64,000 bases of DNA from Rivularia sp. PCC 7116 (GCF_000316665.1 NC_019678.1:2108001-2172000), one strand, 5' to 3'. Shown: positions 1-9,596, counted from the stretch's first letter. A program made the numbers and translations. The notes: a model not told the origin generated them from the letters alone.

Positions 1-1
1 A

Positions 2-181
2 ATTACAAAACAATTTAGCCAAGATATTGATGCAATTATTGGAGAAGAATCAATATCTATAGGTGTTGTAAATATAAATGGTGCCCCTAATCGTGGTAAC
101 TTAAAATCAGGCATTACAACAGCGGAAGATAAGGTTACGATTAAATTACCTCCATTTATATATAGAAATCGTAGTCGATAA
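2..181 (+). CDS. 3' end of an unidentified gene (partial)
   Basis: An open frame of 59 codons runs from the window edge to a TAA at 179-181, so only the C-terminus is present. The tail is moderately charged and ends in a basic run (PPFIYRNRSR). A good intrinsic terminator lies 30 bp beyond the stop, which supports this being a real gene end. I do not recognise the family and assign no function. Confidence 0.55.
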   Translation: MTKQFSQDIDAIIGEESISIGVVNINGAPNRGNLKSGITTAEDKVTIKLPPFIYRNRSR

Positions 182-210
182 GTATTCTTTGATTCCTAAA
201 CACCAATTTT

Positions 211-245
211 CTCCCAAACTAACTATAGCTTTGGGAGTTTTATTA
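211..245 (+). terminator. Rho-independent terminator
   Basis: CTCCCAAA (211-218) pairs with TTTGGGAG (230-237) around an 11-nt loop, and TTTTATT follows. It ends the partial gene that stops at 181. Confidence 0.75.
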
Positions 246-717
246 TTTCTCCATATCTCCATAACCTCAATCAAAGCAAAAAATTAATCCGCGCCCCTCT
301 GCGTTCCAAAAACATCTAATTACGGTAAAATCACTGACAAACAAACCTCAACTTTCCCCTCAAAAAAATCCTTAAAACCTCTCCACAACAACAATTCTCA
401 AAATTCATACAATTAAATTTAAACAACCATTAACATTTTCCGGCTCAAATTTTTGTTTTTTTAATATATTTTGTGCTGTTTTCTTTATCTCAAATTCGCC
501 TATTTACTCAGGAAATTACTTATATTTTCGTTATGTCCTAATTAAAGGTAGCAATCTTTTACTTGCTATAAATATTCCTACCTAACAAAATTTGATATTA
601 ATATGCACCGACTAAAATGCTTGTTTAGTAATAATTCAGGATATAGGTTCTTGCAGGTGCTAGTCACATTTTTTGCCAAAGGATTCAATCCCTTCAACCT
701 TTCCCTACATCAATAAT
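246..717. other. Intergenic stretch, no gene seen
   Basis: About 470 AT-rich bases hold no convincing reading frame. A short CCCCTCTGCG piece near 294-303 resembles the CTCTGCG-type dispersed repeat also seen at 15479-15513. A TATAAA-like hexamer near 568 could serve the following gene, but no clear -35 element is visible. Confidence 0.4.
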
Positions 718-1464
718 ATGAAAACCAATATAAAACTTATCAGCATACTAACTTGGGCTAGTTTAATATTTTCTACCCCAGCAAAAGCATTTGATTCAGA
801 TTTCAATTCTCCTTCTTGGGAAAAATCCGGTGATGTTAGTGTTGTTAATCCCAACCAAGTTAATTTATCTACCGATGGTTTATTCTATGATGACTTTGAT
901 TTAGGTGCTGATAATGGTGATTTTAATTTCTCCGGTAATCCTGCTGCTATGGTTGGTTTTGGAGGATTAGAAGATTTCCTCGATATAGATGCGAGCGTAT
1001 TAGATGTAGGTGGTTATGCTTATGAAGGTTCTGCTATCAAACAGACTATTAACGTTAAAACTGGTGATGTACTCACATTTGAATGGAACTTTGGTACTAA
1101 CGAAACTTCCTTAGCAGCAGATCCCTGGAGAGGTTCGTTCATCGACTATACTTTTTTCAGTATTAATGGACAGTTGACAAAAGTTGCAGATATCAACAGC
1201 GCTAATACCGATTCTCCCAGCATTTTTGATAAAGAAACCGGAACTCAAATTTATCAACACACCTTTAATAATACCGGAACATATACAGTTGCTTTCGGTT
1301 TAGTAGATATTGACGATTACAACGTCACCTCCGCTCTTTCTATCAAAAATATCAACTTAGAAAGAATTCAATCTGTACCAGAACCAGTTTCTCAACCCAT
1401 AACTATTTTAGGAACAAGTATATTGCTGGGATTTAGTGCTTTATATAAGAAGAAAATTAGATAA
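718..1464 (+). CDS. PEP-CTERM sorting-domain protein (exported)
   Basis: This 248-residue protein has an N-terminal signal peptide (MKTNIKL followed by a hydrophobic stretch and an AKA cleavage-like motif). Its C-terminus has VPEP, a hydrophobic helix and a basic end (YKKKIR), the classic PEP-CTERM anchor arrangement. In that family the tail is recognised by an exosortase and the protein reaches the cell surface. The body is acidic and glycine/asparagine-rich and looks like a beta-sandwich. The open frame extends 15 codons upstream to a TTG at 673, but I chose the ATG at 718 because the signal peptide begins there. No strong ribosome-binding site is visible. The ligand or role is unknown. Confidence 0.8.
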   Translation: MKTNIKLISILTWASLIFSTPAKAFDSDFNSPSWEKSGDVSVVNPNQVNLSTDGLFYDDFDLGADNGDFNFSGNPAAMVGFGGLEDFLDIDASVLDVGGYAYEGSAIKQTINVKTGDVLTFEWNFGTNETSLAADPWRGSFIDYTFFSINGQLTKVADINSANTDSPSIFDKETGTQIYQHTFNNTGTYTVAFGLVDIDDYNVTSALSIKNINLERIQSVPEPVSQPITILGTSILLGFSALYKKKIR

Positions 1465-1662
1465 TGCTGATGATATTAAAGCTCTCTCGATTTTTTAAGG
1501 ATTAATTGACAAACAATTGCTAAAACAAGCGCCAAGTTTTACCTTTTCTTGAACCCTACTTCTTTGGTGACTCATTACCATTAGTTTATAGTTATTGATA
1601 ATAATTCTGTGTAAAAAGTAAAGTTTTTCGGTTGGTTCATAACTTAGCGTGAAAAGTCAGTT

Positions 1663-4053
1663 TTAATTACCCATTACATTTTGCCTTTTCAAAATCAAAA
1701 CCGCAACAATTCCACTCGTACTAAGTAAAGCTAATATTGAAGGAATTAATGGAAACCAACCACCTTTTGTAAAAGCAAACCAGCAAACTATATATATAAT
1801 AATTGCAGCGCTACTAATTGCTATTATTTGATATTTGGGATTTCGCCAGTACCAAATTATTATTCCACCTACGCAAGAGAAAAACAAAACTAAAATAGTA
1901 TCTCCCCATTGAGGTAGCCACCATATTAAAGCGCGGTTGTCTTCTACTGCACTCAAAATTTGGCTTATCCCATGAGCGTGAATAAATAATCCTCTAATTT
2001 CTCCGTATGGTGTATCGTGAATATCGCGAATACTTGTTGCTGTAACGCCAACTAATACTATTCTATCTTTTACCCAATCAGGATTAAAATAATTGCTATT
2101 TTCTAAAACGTCTCTAATAGTGACTTTTTGAGCAATTTTAGGAGTATTACGATAGTTAATTAATAGTTGATTTCCGCTTGCATCTAAGTTTTGATATCCA
2201 CCGCTTCTAGGCTGCAAGCGTTTTACAATCACATCGCCAAACTGCCAATTTTTATCTACAGTTCTAACCGGAATTCCTTTCGATTTAAAATACCTGTAAA
2301 TTAATTGCCAAGCAAAAGAATAAGCTGTGGAGCAGCGAGAAATTTGAGAAATAGGATTAGGAGTGCGGGATAATAGATAGCGACGAATTGTATCGTCTTG
2401 TTCTTGGGTTTGCGATTTATCGTCATACAAATCCACAAAGCCGACTTGTTGAGGTGAAATATTTTGCGGTGGTGCGGTGCTATTTTTTAAATTATTACCA
2501 GCACAAATCGCAATTATATTTTTATCTTTTTGCCATTGATTAAGTAGCGTTTGTTGGTTGTTATTGTTTTTTGGTACTTGTTGGTCTCTAAATATATCTA
2601 CTCCAATCGCTGCTGGTTGATAAGTCTGAATTTTTTCTAAGAGTTGATTTAAAGTTTTATCTGGTAAAGGATAACCGTATCTACTGCTGCTAATATCTTC
2701 TTCATCAGCACCAATAACTAAAATGCGTTTATCTGCTTTTTGAATAGGCATTTTTTGCATGAGAAAATCAAAGGCTTTTAATTCCCATGGCTGCATTACT
2801 CCCAACCATCTCAAACCCATTAATAATACTGTAATAATTACACTACTCAAAATTACTGTAGAAAATTTTGGTCGAATCGAAGCAGCTTGAGAAGCAGGAA
2901 TAAAATCAAGTTTATCTCGTAATTGTTGCCAGGTGGGCGGAATTTCTGCTGGATTTTGAAAAATTACGGGCAGCCAAGAAGCACCGGGAAATTGTGCTTC
3001 TATTCCTTGTAATCTTTCTCGTGCTTCTCTTACTGATAAATAAAACGATTCATCTTTAGCAAAAGCTGTTAAAAAATATTTTAAGAATTGCTGCGCTACG
3101 CTGTCGGGAACGGGTTCGCGCATGACAATAATTTGTGGTATATGTAACTCTGTTAACTGAGCGGCTAATCCCAAACCTTCACAGGAGTTAAAAATTGCTA
3201 GCTGCAAACCTGTTTCAATAGCTCTGCTCAAAGCATTTTTTAATTGGTTAATAGTTAAACTATCTGTTTTGTTAATATAAATATTACCACTATTGCCGTC
3301 ATCTTCAGTGTTGCTATGTCCGGCAAAAAATAAAATATCCCAACCTTTTTTATCCCAGATAAATTCATCTAATTCTTGCCGCTGGGGTTCTACTAAAAAA
3401 ACAGTTTCTGCATCGGTTAATCCGGCAATAAATTTCCTATCAGTTTCAATATCAATTTCAGTACTATCACCAATAATTGCTAAAATTCGGACTTTTTTAC
3501 CAGAAGTATGTTTAATTTTACCCGGTTCAAAATTGAGAGAACTTAAAGATATTTCAGCACGACGATAATCGTGACAAAATTGCCAAATATACCAAGGAAT
3601 TTTCCGTAATTGACTATCTTCAGTTTGAATAATAAATTGTATTTCATCTTGAGGATGCAATTCTTTACGTAACTGGCGCTCAATAAGGCGAAAACCTGGA
3701 GAATCCAGCCAGTTATCTAAACTCAATTTTAATTGCTTGCAAATATCGTCAAAATCGCTATCACTAACGTGAGTAATGTCTGCTTCATCAATAATTATGT
3801 CGTCGTCTTCGTCTTCGTCTTTATCTTGATTGATTGCTAAAGAGCTAAAGCTGCGAATATTAATTGAACGAGCTTTATATAATAACTCATAAAGTAATTG
3901 CCAGCGACGATAAAGTTCTAAAAGCTCGGGAAAAGCAGTTAAACTACCGGTAAACTGCATTACTTTACCAGATATATTTAATTGAGCAGTGACGAAGGGG
4001 AAGCCTGTTTGTAAATTGCCCTTTCCTAGATTTAATACGACTACTTTACTCAT
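1663..4053 (-). CDS. CHAT-CHASE2 domain membrane protein
   Basis: This 796-residue protein has an N-terminal caspase-like CHAT domain (about 185-370) with the expected catalytic pair, His246 in FFAGHSN and Cys291 in FNSCEG. A transmembrane helix near 395-415 leads into a CHASE2 extracytoplasmic sensor domain (about 425-690). Two or three C-terminal transmembrane helices finish the protein. CHAT domains are caspase-related peptidases and CHASE2 is a sensory module, so an input-controlled protease is a reasonable inference, with unknown ligand and substrate. There is an acidic run (DKDEDEDDD) near residue 80. It overlaps the upstream DUF1822 gene by 8 bp, so the two are probably translationally coupled and co-transcribed with the sigma-like gene. 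Confidence 0.85.
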   Translation of the reverse strand: MSKVVVLNLGKGNLQTGFPFVTAQLNISGKVMQFTGSLTAFPELLELYRRWQLLYELLYKARSINIRSFSSLAINQDKDEDEDDDIIIDEADITHVSDSDFDDICKQLKLSLDNWLDSPGFRLIERQLRKELHPQDEIQFIIQTEDSQLRKIPWYIWQFCHDYRRAEISLSSLNFEPGKIKHTSGKKVRILAIIGDSTEIDIETDRKFIAGLTDAETVFLVEPQRQELDEFIWDKKGWDILFFAGHSNTEDDGNSGNIYINKTDSLTINQLKNALSRAIETGLQLAIFNSCEGLGLAAQLTELHIPQIIVMREPVPDSVAQQFLKYFLTAFAKDESFYLSVREARERLQGIEAQFPGASWLPVIFQNPAEIPPTWQQLRDKLDFIPASQAASIRPKFSTVILSSVIITVLLMGLRWLGVMQPWELKAFDFLMQKMPIQKADKRILVIGADEEDISSSRYGYPLPDKTLNQLLEKIQTYQPAAIGVDIFRDQQVPKNNNNQQTLLNQWQKDKNIIAICAGNNLKNSTAPPQNISPQQVGFVDLYDDKSQTQEQDDTIRRYLLSRTPNPISQISRCSTAYSFAWQLIYRYFKSKGIPVRTVDKNWQFGDVIVKRLQPRSGGYQNLDASGNQLLINYRNTPKIAQKVTIRDVLENSNYFNPDWVKDRIVLVGVTATSIRDIHDTPYGEIRGLFIHAHGISQILSAVEDNRALIWWLPQWGDTILVLFFSCVGGIIIWYWRNPKYQIIAISSAAIIIYIVCWFAFTKGGWFPLIPSILALLSTSGIVAVLILKRQNVMGN

Positions 4054-5296
4054 GATTTACTGGCATTGTAATGACAAAGTTTTCAGTAATACTAAAATCA
4101 TTTAAAGAAACTTGAATGCTAAATTTTTTTCCTATTGGACAGGTAAATCTTTTTAATTGAATTAAATTATCTTGAGTACGCGATTCTAGTTGCTGCAAGG
4201 TTTTACCGGAGCGCGAAAATAAAGCCAACTTAATTTTTGTAGGTAAATAATTTTGTTCGCTAGCAGGATGTAGCTGGATACGAACGCCAATTTTATCATC
4301 ATTTTCTCGCGTCAAACCAATTAATAATGCAACCGATTGATTGCCCAGTTGTATTCCTAAATCAATTATTTTTGCAGCTTCAACAGTCAATTCTCTGTTA
4401 GTATTGCCTTGTCTGAAAGCAAAAGCTAAGTTTCCGACTTGTGGATTGATTAATGCATCCAAAGACTGCCAGCCAGCTTCAAATACTGAATCAAACCATT
4501 GTCCCAAATTAATAGTAGTATCTGTAATCAACTGGGTAATTTGTGTTACTGCATTTTCAGCTTGTTGTGGTTGATATAGCCTTTTTCTTAATCTATGTTC
4601 GTTAATTAATGCACCCCATTGAGTGAAAGGTAGCTCTAAACGTGGTGAATAAAGATTTGATTGCTCAAGAACTTTTAATAAATAATTTATTTCAGCTTCA
4701 GACAAAACAGGTAAGACTTCTACAACAGGTTTTTGAATTGAAAAAAGTTCTATTCCAGCTAGCATTGTGGTTAAATCTTCAGTTAATTCTTCAACTGCAA
4801 GCGAATAAGTTTCGTCGGTAAAGTCATGTTTACCAACTTCTTTTAATTGCTGATGAGTTGAATATCCGCATATCCGCAGCCAGCACTGTTCTACATTTAT
4901 TTCTACTGCAAGATAATAGTTACCTACCCATTGCGGTAAATCTATCCATTCTTTGGGAACTCGTAGCTCGGAAATATCGTTTTCTTCGTGAGGAACTAAT
5001 ATCACCCGAGTTGAATTTAATTCTAAAGCTGTACCATTGACTAAATTCCAAATACTAGGTAAATCATTTTCTTGCCAAATTCTATAATTATTTGTTTGTA
5101 TATCAGCTTCGCTTTGCAGATATTGGAAAAAAGTATTTGTGCAAAGTAGGTTTATGTAACTTATCCAACGTGCGGTAGCATTAGAATAATTATGATTTTG
5201 AGTTTCTTGCCATGCTTTCTCTCGCTCCGATTGAGAAAATTCTAGGAAAACTTGTTCTGGATAAATTAATGCTAGATCGTTGATACTTAAATTCAT
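4046..5296 (-). CDS. DUF1822 family protein
   Basis: This 416-residue soluble protein starts like the cyanobacterial DUF1822 family (a conserved opening followed by FSQSEREKAW). The second half resembles a beta-rich domain with a DKIGVRIQLHP segment, typical of the family. The function is not known. It lies 11 bp after the sigma-like gene and overlaps the CHAT-CHASE2 gene. This gene order recurs in cyanobacteria from memory, which suggests that the three products work in one signalling unit. Confidence 0.75.
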   Translation of the reverse strand: MNLSINDLALIYPEQVFLEFSQSEREKAWQETQNHNYSNATARWISYINLLCTNTFFQYLQSEADIQTNNYRIWQENDLPSIWNLVNGTALELNSTRVILVPHEENDISELRVPKEWIDLPQWVGNYYLAVEINVEQCWLRICGYSTHQQLKEVGKHDFTDETYSLAVEELTEDLTTMLAGIELFSIQKPVVEVLPVLSEAEINYLLKVLEQSNLYSPRLELPFTQWGALINEHRLRKRLYQPQQAENAVTQITQLITDTTINLGQWFDSVFEAGWQSLDALINPQVGNLAFAFRQGNTNRELTVEAAKIIDLGIQLGNQSVALLIGLTRENDDKIGVRIQLHPASEQNYLPTKIKLALFSRSGKTLQQLESRTQDNLIQLKRFTCPIGKKFSIQVSLNDFSITENFVITMPVNHE

Positions 5297-5307
5297 TTTT
5301 TTATCCT

Positions 5308-6906
5308 TTACTTATATAAAATAGCTTGATTTACGACTAACCAATTTTCGATAAAACTTTCTATTCTTTCGACAGCAGAACTAAATTGTTGCAATTGTAT
5401 TTCTAGCTGATTTTCAATTTCTACTGAAAAAGGTTGTTGAATTTTGATAATAGAGTCTCTAGTTTGTACATAAGCATTATTTAGTGACTGTTTAATATCA
5501 GGATTTTTGATTCTTTGTTGGTTATACTCAGTTAAGATATCTAAATATTGACTTAGTAGTAATTTATCTGATTTATTAATTGTTTGAGGAGCTATTTTTG
5601 TTAAAATTTGACGAAAAAAGTTTTTGCTATACATTGTCAAATATTCTTTCACGTCGTTAAGTTTGTCCTTACAAAGCTGGTCAACTTCTCGGACTGTCAG
5701 ATTTTGATTCATAAAATTTTGACTATAATGCTTAATAAAAGCTTTCAATATAGTTTTAATATTTTTTTGAAAATGACGAGCTACTTGATATTGCTTTGCT
5801 AGATTGAAAACTTTTAAAAAATCATTTTGATTGATTTCTAAACCCAACCAAAGCAGTAATGATTTTTGAGCAGATGTATCTAAGGATTTAAATTCTTGTA
5901 AGATAATATTTTTCACATCTTTTAATTTCTGTTGAGTTTCTGCTTCAATTAATTCATTTGTAGATTCAGACGCGATTTCATTAATGTAGTTATTGTCTTC
6001 TATGGATACCAGTCGTTTATTTTGTAAATTTCGTACCGACTGCACGCAGGTTGCTAACATTTGTTTGATAGTTTGACTGTTGCTGTTAGTTTCATCAATT
6101 TGCAAACGTTGTAGTTGTTTGTTATATCGGATTGAAATTTGATTGAGTTGTTTATCAGTTAATGGTGTTGTCGGTGCTTTCCGATGATGGCTGCCATCAC
6201 TGCTAGTAGGTGGATAAAGTTCTAAAAACAACTCATTAAAAGCTTGCCAAGCCAGACAATATTTGATAATGCTACTTTCAGAAATACCGAAATTATTTAA
6301 AGCTGCTTCTAATTTACTTTTGGTTATATTTCGCAGTAAACCATTATCGGAAAATTTTAAAGACCTTGTTTTCAACTCCCTAACAATTGTATTTTTGATA
6401 GTCCGATTCAGAGCGACGCTGGCATAAGTTTGTAAAGATGTCTGGGAACTAAAAGAAAATCGACGCAGTAAAGGAACCGGAGCTAAAGCTATTTCTATGC
6501 CAATAATAAAACAATCTTCTAAAGCATAATGCGAACTGAAATTTGAAGTTTGTTTTAACTTTTTATTAACATCTCTAGCTGAATAGAAACAAATAAGCTG
6601 CAAATAGTTGAATAAAAATAATTTTGCTAGTTTATAACAGACGGTATAGCTGAAAGTTACCGGTATTTTTGCTTTATTTCTCCACAGAAAATGATAAATA
6701 TTTTTAGCTTCTACTAAGAACTGCAAAAAATAGCGTGCTAAATCATCTTCACTACTAATTAAATTGTCTTCAGTGAGATTTTCTAAAAAAGGTTTTAATC
6801 CCCGGTAAGTTTCCTGTTGGGAAAGCGTGTATGTGCTGCCTCTCGAACTATCTTTGAAAGATATACCCTTTAAAAATCTATTAAAAATCGGTTGAGAATT
6901 AAACAT
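5308..6906 (-). CDS. Divergent sigma-70-like regulatory protein
   Basis: This 532-residue protein has a central helical segment (about 165-225; YASVALNRTIKNTI followed by a basic stretch) that resembles the region-2-like part of cyanobacterial proteins usually annotated as sigma-70 family factors. The rest is long and helical, with few recognisable region-4 features, so activity as a true sigma factor is unproven. It is the first gene of the operon with DUF1822 and CHAT-CHASE2. A copy of the repeated CTGCATAYTRC-N11-KACCAA element lies upstream on the same strand at 7009-7036, about 100 bp before the start. The same element precedes several exported-protein genes nearby, which makes autoregulation plausible but untested. 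Confidence 0.5.
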   Translation of the reverse strand: MFNSQPIFNRFLKGISFKDSSRGSTYTLSQQETYRGLKPFLENLTEDNLISSEDDLARYFLQFLVEAKNIYHFLWRNKAKIPVTFSYTVCYKLAKLFLFNYLQLICFYSARDVNKKLKQTSNFSSHYALEDCFIIGIEIALAPVPLLRRFSFSSQTSLQTYASVALNRTIKNTIVRELKTRSLKFSDNGLLRNITKSKLEAALNNFGISESSIIKYCLAWQAFNELFLELYPPTSSDGSHHRKAPTTPLTDKQLNQISIRYNKQLQRLQIDETNSNSQTIKQMLATCVQSVRNLQNKRLVSIEDNNYINEIASESTNELIEAETQQKLKDVKNIILQEFKSLDTSAQKSLLLWLGLEINQNDFLKVFNLAKQYQVARHFQKNIKTILKAFIKHYSQNFMNQNLTVREVDQLCKDKLNDVKEYLTMYSKNFFRQILTKIAPQTINKSDKLLLSQYLDILTEYNQQRIKNPDIKQSLNNAYVQTRDSIIKIQQPFSVEIENQLEIQLQQFSSAVERIESFIENWLVVNQAILYK

Positions 6907-7008
6907 ATTTTTTGCTTTTTATCATCGGTGTTTTAGCCTAGATGTACTTCAAACAATGGCAAATTGAAGCATCTTAATTTCAGTTATAAAGGCTGCTTTA
7001 TTCATTCA

Positions 7009-7036
7009 TTGGTACTGCCAGATTAATAGTATGCAG
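7009..7036 (-). promoter_or_regulatory. Repeated upstream element, copy 1
   Basis: On the minus strand this reads CTGCATACTAT, 11 bases, TACCAA. It lies about 100 bp before the start of the sigma-like gene at 6906. Confidence 0.55.
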
Positions 7037-7155
7037 TGTTTTACACCTTTAGATCAAATAAAACACATAATTTTTATCAAACCTTTGTTGAATAGCGGAT
7101 TTCACTCCCCTGTAAATTACTTTCGTGCAATTATCTCAAAAAATAATTTGCATAC

Positions 7156-7183
7156 CTGCATATCAGTTATAACCTAAGACCAA
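7156..7183 (+). promoter_or_regulatory. Repeated upstream element, copy 2
   Basis: It reads CTGCATATCAG, 11 bases, GACCAA. It is the distal member of a tandem pair upstream of the gene at 7312. Confidence 0.5.
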
Positions 7184-7241
7184 GTGACAAATAGATGATT
7201 TAAGCAGTTAGCACTGTGACTTAAAAAAATAATTTACACCC

Positions 7242-7269
7242 CTGCATACTGCTTTCACCTTAAGACCAA
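7242..7269 (+). promoter_or_regulatory. Repeated upstream element, copy 3
   Basis: It reads CTGCATACTGC, 11 bases, GACCAA, and its end is 42 bp before the ATG at 7312. A TATATAT run lies between the element and the start codon. Confidence 0.65.
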
Positions 7270-7311
7270 ATCAATTCATAGAAAGCAATTGAACTATATA
7301 TATTCAGAGAA

Positions 7312-7923
7312 ATGAAAAACTATAAATTTGTAGCCTTTACTTTAGCATCACTTTCTACCTTAGCTTGTGCATCATTTGCGATGACTACAGATATTAAAGT
7401 AGGGGATAAGGGAATTCAAATTGTACAAGCACAAGCAGCAGCAAAATCGAGCAACCGCAATCAAATCCGCAAACATTTACACAGGAATGGTTGGAATGTC
7501 GTCTGGGGACACAACTTTACTGAAGGTGACTGAGTGGAAGGTACAACTGCGATCGCAGCTTCTGTTGCTTCAGAAAATCCGGGACCATTTATGAAATGGT
7601 TTGATTACAAGTTAGAACATAATTTACACAAGCTTGCTCTTAATTCGACTCAATTAACAACCAGCAGATTAAAAAATATTGTTCTTCAGTCATTGAAGTC
7701 AAAGCGAATCGTCCAAAACAATCAATTACAACTTCAAGCAGGATTTGCTACTTACAAACGCTGGAAACGTGTAGTTTATCACGAGCCTAGAACATATAAA
7801 TGTAAAAAGCATTTTCCTTGGGGAGGTTGGACTTGGGTTGTCTGTACAACGATGAAAAAAGTAGAGAAGACTATGCCGCTACCAAATTGGCATCAATTTT
7901 ATGTGCGCTACAGGCTGCGTTAG
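7312..7923 (+). pseudogene. Secreted protein gene interrupted by an in-frame TGA
   Basis: Two open segments lie in the same frame, 7312-7533 and 7534-7923, separated only by a TGA at 7531-7533. Joined, they encode about 203 residues: a signal peptide (MKNYKF followed by a hydrophobic stretch) and a basic, tryptophan-rich mature part with a Cys pair in YKCKKHFPWGGWTWVVCTT. The second half has no signal peptide or strong start of its own (only a GTG directly after the stop). One gene with a nonsense mutation, or a sequencing error, is therefore the best reading. It follows two copies of the repeated upstream element. Selenocysteine or readthrough decoding has no support here. The function is unknown. 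Confidence 0.65.
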
Positions 7924-7947
7924 TTTTTTCAAAACAAATATCAACAC

Positions 7948-7975
7948 CTGCATACTGCGAATACTAATAGACCAA
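7948..7975 (+). promoter_or_regulatory. Repeated upstream element, copy 4
   Basis: It reads CTGCATACTGC, 11 bases, GACCAA, and ends 44 bp before the RTX gene start at 8020. The following leader (ATTAACAGACAA) is also shared with the leader near 9460. Confidence 0.65.
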
Positions 7976-8019
7976 TTAACAGACAAGAAGATTAAAATAT
8001 TTCAATAAGGAGAAAAATT

Positions 8020-9402
8020 ATGTCTCACATTAAATATGCATTCGGAACCAAATACAATGATGTCTTGAACTATACAGGAGCAAAAAGATACTTTGCCTAT
8101 GGTCGAGACGGTAATGACTATATCTATGGCAACAGCAACAACGACATACTATTTGGTGAAAATGGTCGCGATCGGCTGTATGGCAGAGGTGGTAATGACA
8201 AGCTATATGGCGGCGATCGCAATGATGGGCTGTATGGAGGTGCTGGTAATGACAGTCTCTACGGTGGTAGTGGAAATGACTATCTTGTAGGTAATGGTGG
8301 AAAAGACTATTTTGATGGTGGAAGTGGTGTTGATACTGTTTCTTACTCTTACTATACCGGCAATGTTTATGGGGATTTGATCAAAAATGTTGCCAGTTTC
8401 TCGACTTCTCCATACACCGAAACTCTTAAAAGTATTGAAAATTTAACTGGAGGTTCGGGAAATGATTGGCTCAGGGGAGATAATAGTAAAAATTCTTTGA
8501 CTGGTAATGCGGGAAATGATTTCCTGTTCGGCAGAGATGGTAATGACAACCTATATGGTGGTTCCGGCAATGACTATTTATATGGTGGAAATCATGACGA
8601 TTTGCTTGTAGGACAAGGTGGAAAAGACTATTTTGATGGGGGAAGTGGTTCAGATACTGTCTCTTACTACGATCATACCGGAAACATCACTGCGGATTTG
8701 AAAAAAGATGTCGCTAGTTTTTCCAATTTAAGCTACACCGAGACTCTGAGAAATATTGAGAATTTAAATGGAGGTTTGGGGAACGATACGCTCAAGGGCG
8801 ATGATGGTAAAAATATTTTAAGAGGTGGTGTAGGTAACGATTGGGTTTATGGAGAAAATGGCAAGGATACGATCTGGGGTGATAGCGGGAATGATTATCT
8901 CTTTGGTGGTTGGGGAGATGATGTGCTTTACGGTGGTTTCGGAAATGATGTTGTTTACGGAAATGAAGGAAATGATTGGCTCTACGGTCAACAAAACGAT
9001 GACATAATCCTTGGCTGGAAAGGTAATGATAAGTTGTTTGGTGGTTCTGGAAACGACCGTTTAGATGGTTCTAGTCCTTTTGAAAGAAATGCTTCGAGAA
9101 GAAGTGAATACGACGATTTGACGGGGAATGGAGGAGCAGATGTATTTATCTTAGGCTGGAGAAATTCTTCTGTTCAACAATCTTACTATCTAGGTTTAGG
9201 CTATGCAACCATCACCGATTTCGACCATTATGAAGGCGATAAAATCCAACTCTTTGGTAGCAGCAGTGATTACACCCTCACTTATGGCAACTGGGAAGGT
9301 GGTTCGGCATTGGACACCGTAATTAGAAGAAACGGGGATGCGATCGGTGTTGTTCAGGATACTACTAGCGTTCTCTTCTCCCGAGACTTTACTTTCGTTT
9401 AA
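8020..9402 (+). CDS. RTX (hemolysin-type) calcium-binding repeat protein
   Basis: This 460-residue protein is built largely of GGxGNDxLYGG nonapeptides, the calcium-binding parallel beta-roll motif of RTX proteins. The repeats fall in blocks at about residues 25-95, 145-195 and 250-345. The blocks are separated by two homologous spacers (YFDGGSGxDTVSYxxxTGN through TETLxxIENL), which shows an internal duplication. The C-terminal 80 residues form the usual RTX cap with a DFDHYEGDKIQLFG motif. There is no Sec signal peptide, as expected for proteins exported by type I secretion through a C-terminal signal, although no transporter genes are nearby. An AGGAG ribosome-binding site precedes the ATG. 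Copy 4 of the repeated element lies upstream. Confidence 0.9.
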   Translation: MSHIKYAFGTKYNDVLNYTGAKRYFAYGRDGNDYIYGNSNNDILFGENGRDRLYGRGGNDKLYGGDRNDGLYGGAGNDSLYGGSGNDYLVGNGGKDYFDGGSGVDTVSYSYYTGNVYGDLIKNVASFSTSPYTETLKSIENLTGGSGNDWLRGDNSKNSLTGNAGNDFLFGRDGNDNLYGGSGNDYLYGGNHDDLLVGQGGKDYFDGGSGSDTVSYYDHTGNITADLKKDVASFSNLSYTETLRNIENLNGGLGNDTLKGDDGKNILRGGVGNDWVYGENGKDTIWGDSGNDYLFGGWGDDVLYGGFGNDVVYGNEGNDWLYGQQNDDIILGWKGNDKLFGGSGNDRLDGSSPFERNASRRSEYDDLTGNGGADVFILGWRNSSVQQSYYLGLGYATITDFDHYEGDKIQLFGSSSDYTLTYGNWEGGSALDTVIRRNGDAIGVVQDTTSVLFSRDFTFV

Positions 9403-9458
9403 TTAGATGGTGGTAAAGAAGTTAGGTTGGGTTTCTCTTCGCTCAACCCAGCACTAAA

Positions 9459-9548
9459 CCATTAACAGACAACATAATTGAAAACTGAATTTAGGAGAAA
9501 TGATTATGATTGTTTATGGTCTATTTATTTCCGCCATGCTGTACTAGT
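9459..9548 (+). other. Duplicated leader with a 15-codon open frame
   Basis: The bases from about 9459 repeat the leader of neighbouring genes (CCATTAACAGACAAC, then GAATTTAGGAGAAATG). The leader leads into a tiny open frame, ATG 9501 to TAG 9548, encoding MIMIVYGLFISAMLY. The strong TAGGAG site makes translation possible. A leader left behind after loss of its gene is equally likely. An imperfect GGTTGGGTT/AACCCAGC inverted repeat at about 9424-9453 could be the RTX gene terminator. Confidence 0.35.
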
Positions 9549-9568
9549 GTTCAAAAAAATTCAATTAT

Positions 9569-9596
9569 CTGCATATTGCTTGTACAACTAGACCAA
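9569..9596 (+). promoter_or_regulatory. Repeated upstream element, copy 5
   Basis: It reads CTGCATATTGC, 11 bases, GACCAA, and ends 51 bp before the start at 9648. The intervening leader carries CTACAGACAA and TTAGGAG, as in the neighbouring leaders. Confidence 0.65.

Larger units (their letters stand above)
6907..7311. promoter_or_regulatory. Divergent regulatory region with three copies of a repeated element
   Basis: This 405-bp gap separates the minus-strand sigma-like operon from the plus-strand secreted-protein genes. It holds three copies of the element CTGCATAYTRC-N11-KACCAA: minus 7009-7036, plus 7156-7183 and plus 7242-7269. The last two are 86 bp apart in tandem. Degraded half-matches also occur near 7044-7058 and 7107-7130. 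No gene is seen. Confidence 0.55.

Noticed and set aside
7531-7533. TGA read as selenocysteine
   Set aside because: No hairpin of the required kind is evident after the codon, and no reason for selenocysteine is seen; a nonsense mutation or error is simpler.
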